From: Micromonospora sp. R77
GTDB taxonomy: Bacteria > Actinomycetota > Actinomycetes > Mycobacteriales > Micromonosporaceae
Assembly: GCF_022747945.1 (NCBI RefSeq)
Contig: NZ_JALDST010000001.1
Location: forward strand, 1,054,001 to 1,118,000
DNA: 64,000 bases
Direction of reading: 5' to 3'
Shown: piece after piece, positions 35,798 to 44,133 of the stretch
How positions within the stretch are numbered: position 1 is the first letter of the stretch
Layout: every line of letters begins with the position of its first letter
Position numbers and translations under genes: made by a program
Notes under the pieces: generated by a model
What the model was told of the DNA's origin: nothing
Database searches by the model: none
What the model saw: only the letters and a program-made list of their open reading frames with translations

Positions 35798-35803
35798 TAG
35801 ACT
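35798..35803 (+). promoter_or_regulatory. Predicted leaderless -10 box
   Basis: TAGACT ends seven bases before the ATG at 35811. Confidence 0.45.
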
Positions 35804-35810
35804 CTCCGGC

Positions 35811-36500
35811 ATGGCAAAGCCCCAGGAGAAGGTCTCGTTCGGCCAGCGGCTGAAGCAGATCGGGATGGTGTTCCAGTTCACCGCCAAGCAGGACAGGTGG
35901 TTCGCGCCGCTGACGGCGGCGGCGGTGCTGATCCCGCTCGCGCTCACCGTGGTCGCGGTGATCCTCTGGGGCTGGATCTGGCTGCCGATCGGCATCCTGT
36001 TGACGCTGCTCGCGGTGCTGATCGTGCTCAACCTGCGGTCCAACAAGGCGATGATGAACGCCGCCGAGGGACAGCCCGGCGCGGCGGCACAGATCATGGA
36101 GAGCATGCGCGGCGACTGGCGGGTCACGCCGGCCGTCAGCTCCACCACCCAGATGGACATGGTGCACCTGGTCATCGGCCGGCCCGGTGTGATCCTGCTG
36201 GCGGAGGGGAACCCGCAGCGGGTCCGCGGCCTGCTCGGCCAGGAGAAGCGGCGACTGGCCAAGGTGATCGGCTCGGCCCCGCTGCACGACTACGTGATCG
36301 GTCAGGGCGAGGGCGAGCTGCCGATCCGCAAGCTGCGGATGACCCTGATGCGGATGCCGCGCACGCTGAGCCCGAAGGACGTCAACGCCCTCGACAAGCG
36401 GCTCAAGGCGCTCACCGCCCGTCCGCAGATGCCCAAGGGCGCGATCCCGAAGAACATGCGGCCCGCGCGGGGCGCGTTCCGCCAGTCGCGGGGTCGCTGA
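35811..36500 (+). CDS. DUF4191 family membrane protein
   Basis: A 229-residue protein with two adjacent hydrophobic helices (about residues 33-80: APLTAAAVLIPLALTVVAVI and WLPIGILLTLLAVLIVLNL). A long cytosolic C-terminal domain follows, rich in basic residues (GLLGQEKRRLAKVIGSAPLH). DUF4191 genes lie beside lipA in many actinobacteria, but no function is established. The protein ends with a very basic tail RGAFRQSRGR. It has its own leaderless-type promoter. Confidence 0.88.
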   Translation: MAKPQEKVSFGQRLKQIGMVFQFTAKQDRWFAPLTAAAVLIPLALTVVAVILWGWIWLPIGILLTLLAVLIVLNLRSNKAMMNAAEGQPGAAAQIMESMRGDWRVTPAVSSTTQMDMVHLVIGRPGVILLAEGNPQRVRGLLGQEKRRLAKVIGSAPLHDYVIGQGEGELPIRKLRMTLMRMPRTLSPKDVNALDKRLKALTARPQMPKGAIPKNMRPARGAFRQSRGR

Positions 36501-36515
36501 CCTCTCCGCGTACGC

Positions 36516-36550
36516 CGGGAGCCGGTTCCGCCACGCGGAGCCGGCTCCCG
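36516..36550. terminator. Bidirectional terminator hairpin
   Basis: A 15-bp stem CGGGAGCCGGTTCCG with its near-complement (one G-T pair) and a five-base loop lies between the convergent DUF4191 and hydrolase genes. Confidence 0.75.
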
Positions 36551-36569
36551 CCGTGTGTGCCTCCTCCGG

Positions 36570-37364
36570 TCACCCGGCCGGCGCCGCGGCGGTGACGTCG
36601 TCCAGCAGGGCGCGCAGGGCCTGTTCGGGGGTCTCCAGTTGGGGCAGGTGCCCCGTGCGGGGAAGCAGCTCGAACCGGGCGGTCGGGATGGCCGCGGCGT
36701 AGGCGCGCCCGTAGTCGACGTCGACGATCCGGTCGCTGTCGCCCCAGAGCACGAGCACCGGGACGGACACGTCGGCGAGGCGGCCGGCGAGGGTGGGGTC
36801 GCTCATCGCCCGTCCGCCGTAGACGGCGAGGGCGGCCCGGTTGCCGGCGGCGACGGCCTGCGCCGCGGGCGGCAGCGTCGTCGGGTCGAACCGGAACGGC
36901 GCGGGGTCGTGGTACGAGAGGCGGAAGACCTCGTCCATGGTGAGTGCGAAGAAGTCGGCCACGGGGTGTCCGGGGACCTCGATCCCGACGGCGTCGAGCA
37001 GGACGACCCGGCCGACCCGGGGTGAGGCGAGCAGGGCCAGTTCGGCGGCGATCCACCCGCCGAGCGAGCTGCCGACGATGGTGACGTCGTGCAGGTCGGC
37101 CTGCTCGATCAGGCCGGCGTAGAGCGCGGCCAGGTCGGCGATGCCGGTGAGCTGCTCGGGGCGGCCGGTGCCGCCGAACCCGGGGTGGGTCGGCACGAGC
37201 ACCCGGGCCGGGTGGCGGTCGGCGAGCAGCGCGGCGAACCCGGTCATCGACTGGGGGCCCGCTCCACCGTGCAGGAGCAGGAACGGGGCCGCGCCGGTGC
37301 CGTACTCGTCGACGGTGACCTCGACCGGGTCCGTCCCGGGCAGGGGTACGTGGTGGGTGGTCAT
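36570..37364 (-). CDS. Alpha/beta hydrolase
   Basis: A 264-residue hydrolase. The oxyanion segment FLLLHGGAGPQSMTGFAALL, nucleophile in TIVGSSLGGWIAAELAL, acidic residue in VLVLWGDSDRIVD and histidine in LLPRTGHLPQLETPEQ form the catalytic triad. There is no signal peptide, so it is cytosolic. Such proteins include C-C hydrolases, haloperoxidase-like enzymes and lactonases; I cannot choose. It is divergent from a TetR regulator, with two similar operator-like dyads between them, so it is probably repressed by that TetR. Confidence 0.88.
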   Translation of the reverse strand: MTTHHVPLPGTDPVEVTVDEYGTGAAPFLLLHGGAGPQSMTGFAALLADRHPARVLVPTHPGFGGTGRPEQLTGIADLAALYAGLIEQADLHDVTIVGSSLGGWIAAELALLASPRVGRVVLLDAVGIEVPGHPVADFFALTMDEVFRLSYHDPAPFRFDPTTLPPAAQAVAAGNRAALAVYGGRAMSDPTLAGRLADVSVPVLVLWGDSDRIVDVDYGRAYAAAIPTARFELLPRTGHLPQLETPEQALRALLDDVTAAAPAG

Positions 37365-37414
37365 CGGGCTCCGTCCTGAGGGGGCTGGGCCGCCGACGGG
37401 GCGACGACCGAGGT

Positions 37415-37438
37415 TTCGCGAGAGTTCGCTCTCACGAA
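37415..37438. promoter_or_regulatory. TetR operator candidate O1
   Basis: TTCGCGAGAG, TTCG, then CTCTCACGAA: the arms are complementary with one mismatch. A related 24-bp site lies 42 bp away, nearer the TetR gene. Confidence 0.65.
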
Positions 37439-37456
37439 CATAGCCCCCTTCCGCCG

Positions 37457-37480
37457 TTCGCGCGAGTACGCTCTCATGAA
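37457..37480. promoter_or_regulatory. TetR operator candidate O2
   Basis: TTCGCGCGAG, TACG, then CTCTCATGAA differs from O1 at four positions. The 42-bp offset is four helical turns, so two dimers would sit on the same DNA face. Confidence 0.65.
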
Positions 37481-37541
37481 ATCTCGCGCTCCCGGTCGGA
37501 CCGGGAGCCCGGTGCAGGCACCCACCCGGATCGGAGCAGCC

Positions 37542-38189
37542 ATGGCGCAACCGGAGCGGACCGAGACCGAGCGGATCGGCCGGGCCGAACAGAAGCGCCG
37601 GACCCGGGCGGCGCTCGTGGCCGCCTGCCGCCGACTGATCCGCTCCGGCGAACTGGTGACGATGCCGGCCGTCGCGGCCGGGGCCGGGGTCTCCGAGGCC
37701 ACCGCCTACCGGCACTTCCCCGACCTGGTCTCCCTGGCGAACGAGTCCCTGGCCGGCCTCTGGCCCGACCCGGCGCAGGCGCTGGCCCCGGTGGCCGCCT
37801 CGGCGGATCCGGTGGAACGGACGGTCTTCGCCTGCGAGTTCCTGCTCCGCCGGGTGCACGCCTTCCAGGGTTCGGTCCGCGCCGTCATCGCCGCCACGAT
37901 CGTCCGTCCCGGCGGCGCCGCCGCCCGGCCCGGGTTCCGGTTCGGGCTGATCGACGCCGCGCTCGATCCGGTGCTGCCCGTGGCCGGTAACCCGGCACGC
38001 GCCCGACTGACGCAGCTCAAGCAGGACCTGGCCGCCGTGGTGAGCGCCGAGGCGTTCTTCACCCTGACCGACCTGGTCGCCCTGACCCCGGACGACGCGA
38101 TCGCCAGCCTCACCCGGACCGTCCGGACGGTCGTCGCGGCGGGGGTGCGCGACCTCGAGCGCCTGGCGGACGACCCGGCAGCCCGGTGA
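37542..38189 (+). CDS. TetR family transcriptional regulator
   Basis: A 215-residue regulator. The N-terminal HTH runs RTRAALVAACRRLIRSGELV, then VSEATAYRHFPDLVSL, the typical recognition-helix YRHF. The ligand-binding helices follow (VERTVFACEFLLRRVHAF and so on); the ligand is unknown. It is divergent from the hydrolase gene and preceded by two dyads that fit a TetR operator. The ATG at 37542 begins the part that resembles the family; an ATG at 37476 would lie inside operator O2 and is less likely. Confidence 0.88.
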   Translation: MAQPERTETERIGRAEQKRRTRAALVAACRRLIRSGELVTMPAVAAGAGVSEATAYRHFPDLVSLANESLAGLWPDPAQALAPVAASADPVERTVFACEFLLRRVHAFQGSVRAVIAATIVRPGGAAARPGFRFGLIDAALDPVLPVAGNPARARLTQLKQDLAAVVSAEAFFTLTDLVALTPDDAIASLTRTVRTVVAAGVRDLERLADDPAAR

Positions 38190-38199
38190 GCGCGGCGGG

Positions 38200-38598
38200 T
38201 CAGCGCCGGGGTGCGGAGGTGACGACCGAGCCGGTGAGGCGATCGTGCAGGCCGCGGCGGTGCTCGTCCATGATCAGCGCCGGCACGACGAGGGCGAGCA
38301 GGGCACCCCGGAGCAGGGCGCGGATCACGCCGATCCGGCCGCCGTCGGACCAGGCGACGCAGCGGATCCGGGTGACGTACATGCCGGGGGTCTGGGCGAA
38401 GAGGCCGAGGAAGAAGCCGTACTCCAGGACGAGCACCAGCACCGGGGCCCAGCCGTCGCGGACCGGGTCGGCGAAGAAGTTGGACACCAGCAGGCAGAGC
38501 ACCCAGTCGACGACGAGCGCACCGAAACGGCGACCGATGCTCGGCGGGGTGAAGGTGGAGTCCGTTGCGGGTGGCGCGGGGTGCTGCGGGTTGGTCAC
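38200..38598 (-). CDS. RDD family membrane protein
   Basis: A 132-residue protein with an RDD domain: the first helix FGALVVDWVLCLLVSNFFAD carries the conserved Asp, and QTPGMYVTRIRCV and LIMDEHRRGLHDRLTGSVV follow. There are three to four membrane helices. RDD proteins are thought to be transporters or ion-exchange proteins, but this one is uncharacterised. The GTG at 38598 is chosen because TACCCT ends seven bases upstream (leaderless). It is divergent from glnA; the position beside glnA is common in actinomycetes. Confidence 0.85.
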   Translation of the reverse strand: MTNPQHPAPPATDSTFTPPSIGRRFGALVVDWVLCLLVSNFFADPVRDGWAPVLVLVLEYGFFLGLFAQTPGMYVTRIRCVAWSDGGRIGVIRALLRGALLALVVPALIMDEHRRGLHDRLTGSVVTSAPRR

Positions 38599-38605
38599 AG
38601 CAGTC

Positions 38606-38611
38606 AGGGTA
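38606..38611 (-). promoter_or_regulatory. Predicted leaderless -10 box of the RDD gene
   Basis: On the minus strand TACCCT is followed by seven bases and the GTG at 38598. Confidence 0.45.
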
Positions 38612-38755
38612 GCCAGCCGGGCCGGGCGGTCCGGATGCACTCTCCCCGCCAAATCGGACGAAGCACATCAATTAGCGCGACACCGTTACGGGCGGTATCG
38701 TCCGAACGGAGTACCAGCGGTGACCGAGCGGCCGGGATGACGCTCCGCGAGCAAC

Positions 38756-38771
38756 GTAACACGGCGGAAAC
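38756..38771 (+). promoter_or_regulatory. GlnR box upstream of glnA
   Basis: GTAAC, six bases, GAAAC matches the actinobacterial GlnR consensus gTnAC-n6-GaAAc. It lies 80 bp before the glnA start and about 35 bp upstream of a TAGCGT hexamer at 38804-38809 that is a plausible -10. GlnR would activate glnA when nitrogen is limiting. Confidence 0.75.
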
Positions 38772-38851
38772 AGAGGAGACACCCCCGGGCAACCGCACGG
38801 TCATAGCGTCGCCAGCAGCCTAGCCACCCCGTGGACGTGCCAGGAGGACGT

Positions 38852-40276
38852 GTGTTCGCCAATCCCGAGGAACTCCTGCGATACCTCAAGAACGAGGACG
38901 TGAAGTTCGTCGACGTACGGTTCTGTGACCTGCCCGGCGTGATGCAGCACTTCAACCTGCCGGTCGAGTCCTTCGACGACAGCGTCTTCACCGACGGCCT
39001 CGCCTTCGACGGTTCGTCGATCCGCGGCTTCCAGTCGATCCACGAGTCGGACATGCTCCTGCTCCCGGACGTCGCCACCGCCTTCATCGACCCGTTCCGG
39101 GCGCAGAAGACCCTGGCGCTGAACTTCTTCGTCCACGACCCGTTCACCCGCGAGGCGTACTCCCGGGACCCGCGGAACGTGGCCAAGAAGGCGGAGGCGT
39201 ACCTGGCAGCGAGCGGCATCGCCGACACGGCGTACTTCGGTGCCGAGGCGGAGTTCTACATCTTCGACTCGATCCGCCACGAGACCTCGACCCACCAGTC
39301 GTTCTACTACATCGACTCGATCGAGGGCGCCTGGAACACGGGCCGCGAGGAGCCGGGTGGCAACCGCGGTTACAAGACCGCCCTGAAGGGTGGCTACTTC
39401 CCGGTGCCGCCGGTGGACCACCTGGCCGACCTGCGCGACAGCATGGTCCGCCGGCTGGTGGACGCCGGGTTCACCGTGGAGCGCTCGCACCACGAGGTGG
39501 GCACCGCCGGCCAGTCGGAGATCAACTACCGGTTCTCCACGCTGCTGCACTCGGCCGACCAGCTCCAGCTCTTCAAGTACCTGATCAAGAACGAGGCCTG
39601 GGCCAACGGCAAGACCGCGACCTTCATGCCGAAGCCGCTCTTCGGGGACAACGGCTCCGGCATGCACACCCACCAGAGCCTCTGGCTCAACGGCGAGCCG
39701 CTCTTCTACGACGAGACCGGCTACGCCGGCCTGTCGGACACCGCCCGCTGGTACATCGGCGGCCTGCTGCACCACGCGCCGTCGCTGCTGGCCTTCACCA
39801 ACCCGACGGTCAACTCCTACCGCCGACTGGTGCCGGGCTACGAGGCCCCGGTCAACCTGGTCTACTCGCAGCGCAACCGCTCCGCCTGCACCCGCATCCC
39901 GGTCACCGGCAGCAACGCCAAGGCCAAGCGGGTCGAGTTCCGGGTGCCGGACCCGTCCAGCAACCCCTACCTGGCCTTCTCGGCGATGATGATGGCCGGC
40001 CTGGACGGCATCAAGAACAAGATGGAGCCGCCGGCGCCGATCGACAAGGACCTGTACGACCTGCCGCCGGAGGAGTTCGGCAACGTCAAGCAGGTGCCGG
40101 GCTCGCTGCCGGAGGTGCTGGACGCGCTCGAGGCCGACCACGACTACCTGCTCGACGGCGGCGTGTTCACGCCGGACCTCATCTCCACCTGGGTGGGCTG
40201 GAAGCGCGCCAACGAGGTCGACCCGGTGCGCCTGCGCCCGACCCCGCACGAGTTCGCCATGTACTTCGACTGCTGA
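38852..40276 (+). CDS. glnA: Glutamine synthetase type I
   Basis: A 474-residue ATP-dependent enzyme that makes glutamine from glutamate and ammonia; the active form is a dodecamer. Motifs: [27 protein letters not shown], the ATP-binding [28 protein letters not shown] and the adenylylation segment [10 protein letters not shown] (Tyr near residue 400). The GTG at 38852 has AGGAGG (38842-38847) and gives the standard length of the actinobacterial enzyme; GTG 38831 would be 7 residues longer. Control probably occurs by GlnR (site upstream) and by adenylylation through GlnE, encoded at 49017-52073. Confidence 0.98.
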   Translation: MFANPEELLRYLKNEDVKFVDVRFCDLPGVMQHFNLPVESFDDSVFTDGLAFDGSSIRGFQSIHESDMLLLPDVATAFIDPFRAQKTLALNFFVHDPFTREAYSRDPRNVAKKAEAYLAASGIADTAYFGAEAEFYIFDSIRHETSTHQSFYYIDSIEGAWNTGREEPGGNRGYKTALKGGYFPVPPVDHLADLRDSMVRRLVDAGFTVERSHHEVGTAGQSEINYRFSTLLHSADQLQLFKYLIKNEAWANGKTATFMPKPLFGDNGSGMHTHQSLWLNGEPLFYDETGYAGLSDTARWYIGGLLHHAPSLLAFTNPTVNSYRRLVPGYEAPVNLVYSQRNRSACTRIPVTGSNAKAKRVEFRVPDPSSNPYLAFSAMMMAGLDGIKNKMEPPAPIDKDLYDLPPEEFGNVKQVPGSLPEVLDALEADHDYLLDGGVFTPDLISTWVGWKRANEVDPVRLRPTPHEFAMYFDC

Positions 40277-40461
40277 ACCTTGTTCCGGCGCTGACCCGGA
40301 CCAACAGGTCAGCCACTGATCCCGGGTACAGATCGGGTATCACCTCACGGACGGCGGTCACGCCCGGCTCACGGCCGGCGTGGCCGCCGTTTCCGTGCTG
40401 ACACCCCGGCCCGGCTCCGTGAACCAACCACGATCTGGAGGTGGCCGCTGTTCTCGTCGCG

Positions 40462-43443
40462 CTAATCCAGGGCTTCGGATTTCCGCAACTCGGCCAGAGC
40501 GGAACTGGCACGAGGCTCCCATTGCGGGTGCCTGCTCTGCACGACTTCCCGCAGCATGATCAGCGCATTCTGCAGCCTTGCTGGATTTCCGTGCGCACCA
40601 TCCCACCAATAGAACATGCCCATCCAGTAGGCCGCTTCCAGGCGATACTCGGGATGCCCCGAGTGATACGCCGTCCGAAGGTGGCGCATCCCTACATGTT
40701 TCCTGCCCTGCGTGCCGTGCAGCAGACCGAGGGCACAATGCCCGGCGGGAGCCCAGTCCACATGGCCGGCATCGATCGTGGTCTGATACGCCACGATTGC
40801 CTCGTCCAACTCCCCCAACTCCTCCAACATATGACCGAGTCGCCAGGCCGCTTCGCTCTGCGCTTCCGGATTCTGTGACTCATACGCCAGACGCGTCACC
40901 CTCAGGGCCTCTGGGCCGGGGCCATTCCGACGGTAGATCCGGTCGCCGAGCGTAACGGCCGCGATCGGAGCGTAAAGAGGATCATCGACCTGAATGGCTC
41001 GGTAGTAGTAGTCGTCGATGATCGCGGCATCCGCATCCACCGACTCGTGGACCTGGGCAAGCATCATGGCAACCTTGGCCTTGAAACCTGACTCAGCCAG
41101 GTCCATGGCGTGTTGAAGTTTGGCCAGGGCGGTGCGGTAGTTCCGACCATCAAGGTGGGCGACGCCGATGTTGAAGGCAGCCTTTGCCCGCACCTCCGGA
41201 TCACCGAGCTCCTCGGCGGTGGTCCAGGCCTGGATTGCTGCGCGAGCATCCGCCTCCTCCTTTTCCCACAGCAGAGCACCGAGACTGAGCGCCGCCTGCG
41301 CGGAGTAGTGAGGTTGCGTGCACCGGATGCATTCTTCGTAGGCCTCCCTCGCCTCCTCCAGGAGGCCCATCTCCATGGCAGCTGATCCAGCGTCGTAGAG
41401 TGCCGCTGCGCGGAGCTCGGGCGGCGCAGAGGCGGCCACGCCGCGAAACGCCGCCAAGGCACCGCGTAGATCCCCGAGCTCAAATCGCTTCCTGGCGCCA
41501 GCCAGCGCTACATCGACATCGAGCGGGTGAGGGTCGGATTGAGGTGCTGATTCCTCGGCACTCTGGGCAAGTTCCACATAGTCCCGCAGAGCTCGGGTGA
41601 CGTCGTCAGAATTTCCCCGGCGCTGGTTGTCCGCGGTTTCCCACGCCTCAAGGAGTGCTTGCATCTCTCCGACTGAGCCTCGGACAAAGGAAAGCAGCGT
41701 CGATGCGCGCAGTTCCATGCCAGGAAGAAGGGGATCAGAGAAGTCCCGGCTCAGTGCCGCGATCGCTTCATCTTTTTCACCTATCGACGCGTAATGACGG
41801 CCGAGTTCGAGCCAGGACATGAGCGCGTGGGTGCCGGGCCACTGCGTTGCGAGCGTCCAGTACTCGATGGCACGTTCGATGCTTCCCTCAGCTTTGCACA
41901 TGCGCCCCAACAGTTCGGCCGCGGCACTCGCCTCCTCCGACGGTCCCAGGCTGACGACCGCCATCAGCGCCGCCCTCGCAGCGGATAGATCGCCCAGCTC
42001 GTACAGTGTGTTTCCGAGCAGAAACTTTGCCCGGGCAAGGTTTTCGGGGATCGTTGCCGCTTTGACCAGCGCTTCCCTCGCATAGACGAGGGCGCCGCGC
42101 TCGTACGCCGCCCGGGCGACGTGAAAGCACTCCTTCGGACTGAGGATCCCGACGAGGGCTGGCCAGAGGGAATCGGGCATCTCCCAGGTCGCCTTGCCGT
42201 CCCGCAGATGATCTGAGATAGTCCAGCAACGACGACGACGCCAGCTCCGGAAATGGATCAATGAAGGAGTATCGGGGCCGGCCTTCTGCGCCCACGCCAT
42301 TCCCTCCACGAAGAGCCCGTCGGAGGCAGGGATATCACCGATCTCCGCAAGGTGGATCGGGAAGATTTGTCTCAGCTCCTCCTCCAGCACCGGTCGCGTC
42401 AAGCCGGCACGCCATAGATCGAACAGGCTGCGGACAATGGCCACCCCGGAAGGGCTCTGGAAGCGGCCTGCGTTCAGCCGAATCCACATCAGACGGGGAT
42501 CCACGCCCGGCTCGGCCCTGCTCAGCTCGACGTTCCTGGCGCCAACTGTCTGCTCAATGACTTCTGGGTCATACGGCAGGGGAACGGAATACGCGCGCTG
42601 GAGCGCTGCCCTGGCGGTCGGCTTCGTGCCATGAGCGTCGAGGATGGCAGCGCACTCGTCAGCCGAGATGGTCGCTACGAGGAACGCCCTGTGGGCGAGT
42701 AATTCCAGCGTTTCGTGAGTAAGGCGGTCGAGGTCTGCGGAGGTCACGCCATCCGCCCAGATCAGCAGGCGGCCCGTCATCGTGGCGACGTCATCGGCGT
42801 GGGCAAGGGCGGCGATCGCACTCATGTCGCGCGGTACGAGCACTTTGGTCTCCGGCTCCAGCGTCTCCACGATCGCGGCCCACGCAGCTGTCGACTTGCC
42901 GGCCCCACCTTCGCCGTACACCAGCAGGAACGGATACGGGGACGACGGAGTGGCCAGCGCCACGCGCAGTTCCTCATCGAAATCGGGACGCGGCAGGTAC
43001 ACCCCGCCGGCCGGCGCGGGCCTGCCGGTCCAGCACTCGACCTGGTCCGCCGGAAGGACCAGGAACTGATCCAGCAACTTCCTCCGGCGAACGCCTTGCT
43101 GAGCTTTCTCCCTCTCCAATTCGGCGTGCACCAGCTGGAGGCGCCTGCTCCACTCGTCCCGATCCACCAGGCTGGCTTCCAGCTCCAGAGCTTGCTCCCC
43201 GGCGCAAACCACCAGCCCCCTGACGACATCGTCCACCAGTTCCCAGCGCGGGGCCCGCCTACCACCGCCGGCGAACAGCTCGGAGAGAGTCGCAGTACCC
43301 CATCTCCCTCTGGTCTTACCGCTGATCTTTCTCAGTGACGGCGACCCAGCGCGCAGCCTGAGTTCGCGAAGCGCCTCGGCGAACCGAGGCACTGACCACA
43401 CGGTGTTCCCATCGCCCCTGACGCCAGTCGGCTCCTCGCTCAT
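40462..43443 (-). CDS. HTH-P-loop NTPase-TPR protein, STAND-like
   Basis: A cytosolic protein of 993 residues. Residues 10-85 resemble the HTH that heads many actinobacterial signalling NTPases (FAEALRELRLRAGSPSLRKI). A NTPase core follows with Walker A YGEGGAGKS (near residue 179) and a Walker B-like GRLLIWADGV (near 226). From about 450 to the end there are at least twelve TPR/Sel1-like helical repeats (for example AEYWMG- and GDLRGALAAF-type units). The layout of sensor repeats on a P-loop switch is that of STAND proteins, some of which act in phage defence or regulation; the effector module is not identifiable. Codon use is less GC-biased than neighbouring genes, suggesting acquisition. 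The start is leaderless (TAAAGT six bases upstream). Confidence 0.82.
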   Translation of the reverse strand: MSEEPTGVRGDGNTVWSVPRFAEALRELRLRAGSPSLRKISGKTRGRWGTATLSELFAGGGRRAPRWELVDDVVRGLVVCAGEQALELEASLVDRDEWSRRLQLVHAELEREKAQQGVRRRKLLDQFLVLPADQVECWTGRPAPAGGVYLPRPDFDEELRVALATPSSPYPFLLVYGEGGAGKSTAAWAAIVETLEPETKVLVPRDMSAIAALAHADDVATMTGRLLIWADGVTSADLDRLTHETLELLAHRAFLVATISADECAAILDAHGTKPTARAALQRAYSVPLPYDPEVIEQTVGARNVELSRAEPGVDPRLMWIRLNAGRFQSPSGVAIVRSLFDLWRAGLTRPVLEEELRQIFPIHLAEIGDIPASDGLFVEGMAWAQKAGPDTPSLIHFRSWRRRRCWTISDHLRDGKATWEMPDSLWPALVGILSPKECFHVARAAYERGALVYAREALVKAATIPENLARAKFLLGNTLYELGDLSAARAALMAVVSLGPSEEASAAAELLGRMCKAEGSIERAIEYWTLATQWPGTHALMSWLELGRHYASIGEKDEAIAALSRDFSDPLLPGMELRASTLLSFVRGSVGEMQALLEAWETADNQRRGNSDDVTRALRDYVELAQSAEESAPQSDPHPLDVDVALAGARKRFELGDLRGALAAFRGVAASAPPELRAAALYDAGSAAMEMGLLEEAREAYEECIRCTQPHYSAQAALSLGALLWEKEEADARAAIQAWTTAEELGDPEVRAKAAFNIGVAHLDGRNYRTALAKLQHAMDLAESGFKAKVAMMLAQVHESVDADAAIIDDYYYRAIQVDDPLYAPIAAVTLGDRIYRRNGPGPEALRVTRLAYESQNPEAQSEAAWRLGHMLEELGELDEAIVAYQTTIDAGHVDWAPAGHCALGLLHGTQGRKHVGMRHLRTAYHSGHPEYRLEAAYWMGMFYWWDGAHGNPARLQNALIMLREVVQSRHPQWEPRASSALAELRKSEALD

Positions 43444-43449
43444 TGGCGC

Positions 43450-43455
43450 ACTTTA
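43450..43455 (-). promoter_or_regulatory. Predicted leaderless -10 box of the HTH-NTPase-TPR gene
   Basis: On the minus strand TAAAGT is followed by six bases and the ATG at 43443. Confidence 0.45.
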
Positions 43456-43586
43456 GCGCCGGTCCGGCACAAGGGTGGCGTTCGGAATCCTTCGCCATTG
43501 TTCGGACTCGTTTCGCGCGCGCTGGCGGCGCGGCATATTCGTCCGGGCCGCAGCGGGTGCCACGGCCGGGTGAGACGGAGGAACCG

Positions 43587-43757
43587 ATGAAGTTGTTCGA
43601 CACCAGGACCGCGCTCGTCCTTCTCGCGATGCTTGTCGTCGCTGCGCTGGCGGCCGGTCTGACCCTGGCCGCCGGAGGCACGTGGCCGGCCGCGTTACTG
43701 GTCGGTGGAGGGAGCGCGTGGAGTGTGCTGGCCACGCTGCCGTTTGTGCTGAAGTGA
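43587..43757 (+). CDS. Small two-helix membrane protein, 56 aa
   Basis: MKLFDTRTALVLLAMLVVAA begins helix one and PAALLVGGGSAWSVLATLPF forms helix two, with a Gly/Thr turn between. GGAGG (43577-43581) precedes the ATG. The protein has no polar domain. Its stop overlaps the region where the damaged ArsR gene begins, so they may share a transcript. Function is unknown. Confidence 0.7.
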   Translation: MKLFDTRTALVLLAMLVVAALAAGLTLAAGGTWPAALLVGGGSAWSVLATLPFVLK

Positions 43758-43758
43758 C

Positions 43759-44133
43759 GTGGGGTGCCCTGGTCGGCCGGTTACCGATCAGCTCAGCGTG
43801 GTGTTCTCGGCGCTCGCCGACCCGACCCGACAGGCGATCATCGCGGAGTTGGGCGCACGCGACGCCACGGTCACCGGGCACACCGCGCCACTGTCCGTCT
43901 CCATGCCGGCGGTGTCCCGGCTCCTGAAGGTGCTCGAGCGCGACGCGCTCATCTCGCGGTCCCGGGCGGGCAAGTGGGGCGCGAGCCACCTCGATGCCCA
44001 CCTCGCTGCGGTGCAGGCCGCCGGACCGGCCGTGGCCCGGGCTGGACCGGTCAGGTACGGCGAGCGCGTACCGCCCGGACCGCGAGCAGCACCAGCAGCA
44101 GGGTCATCGCGAGCGCCCCCGGAGCCTTGGTGA
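43759..44133 (+). pseudogene. ArsR family regulator, C-terminally altered
   Basis: The N-terminal half is a standard winged helix: VTDQLSVVFSALADPTRQAI, MPAVSRLLKVLERDALISRS, then a wing GKWGASHLDA. After that the sequence should continue with the family's dimerisation helix (ERYRxxWEE...) but reads into a short Ala/Val/Arg stretch and runs antisense over the end of the convergent mannosyltransferase gene. The natural VTDQL start is encoded with GTT rather than GTG, so translation must begin at GTG 43759. The gene looks truncated, though a sequence error is possible. Confidence 0.6.
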
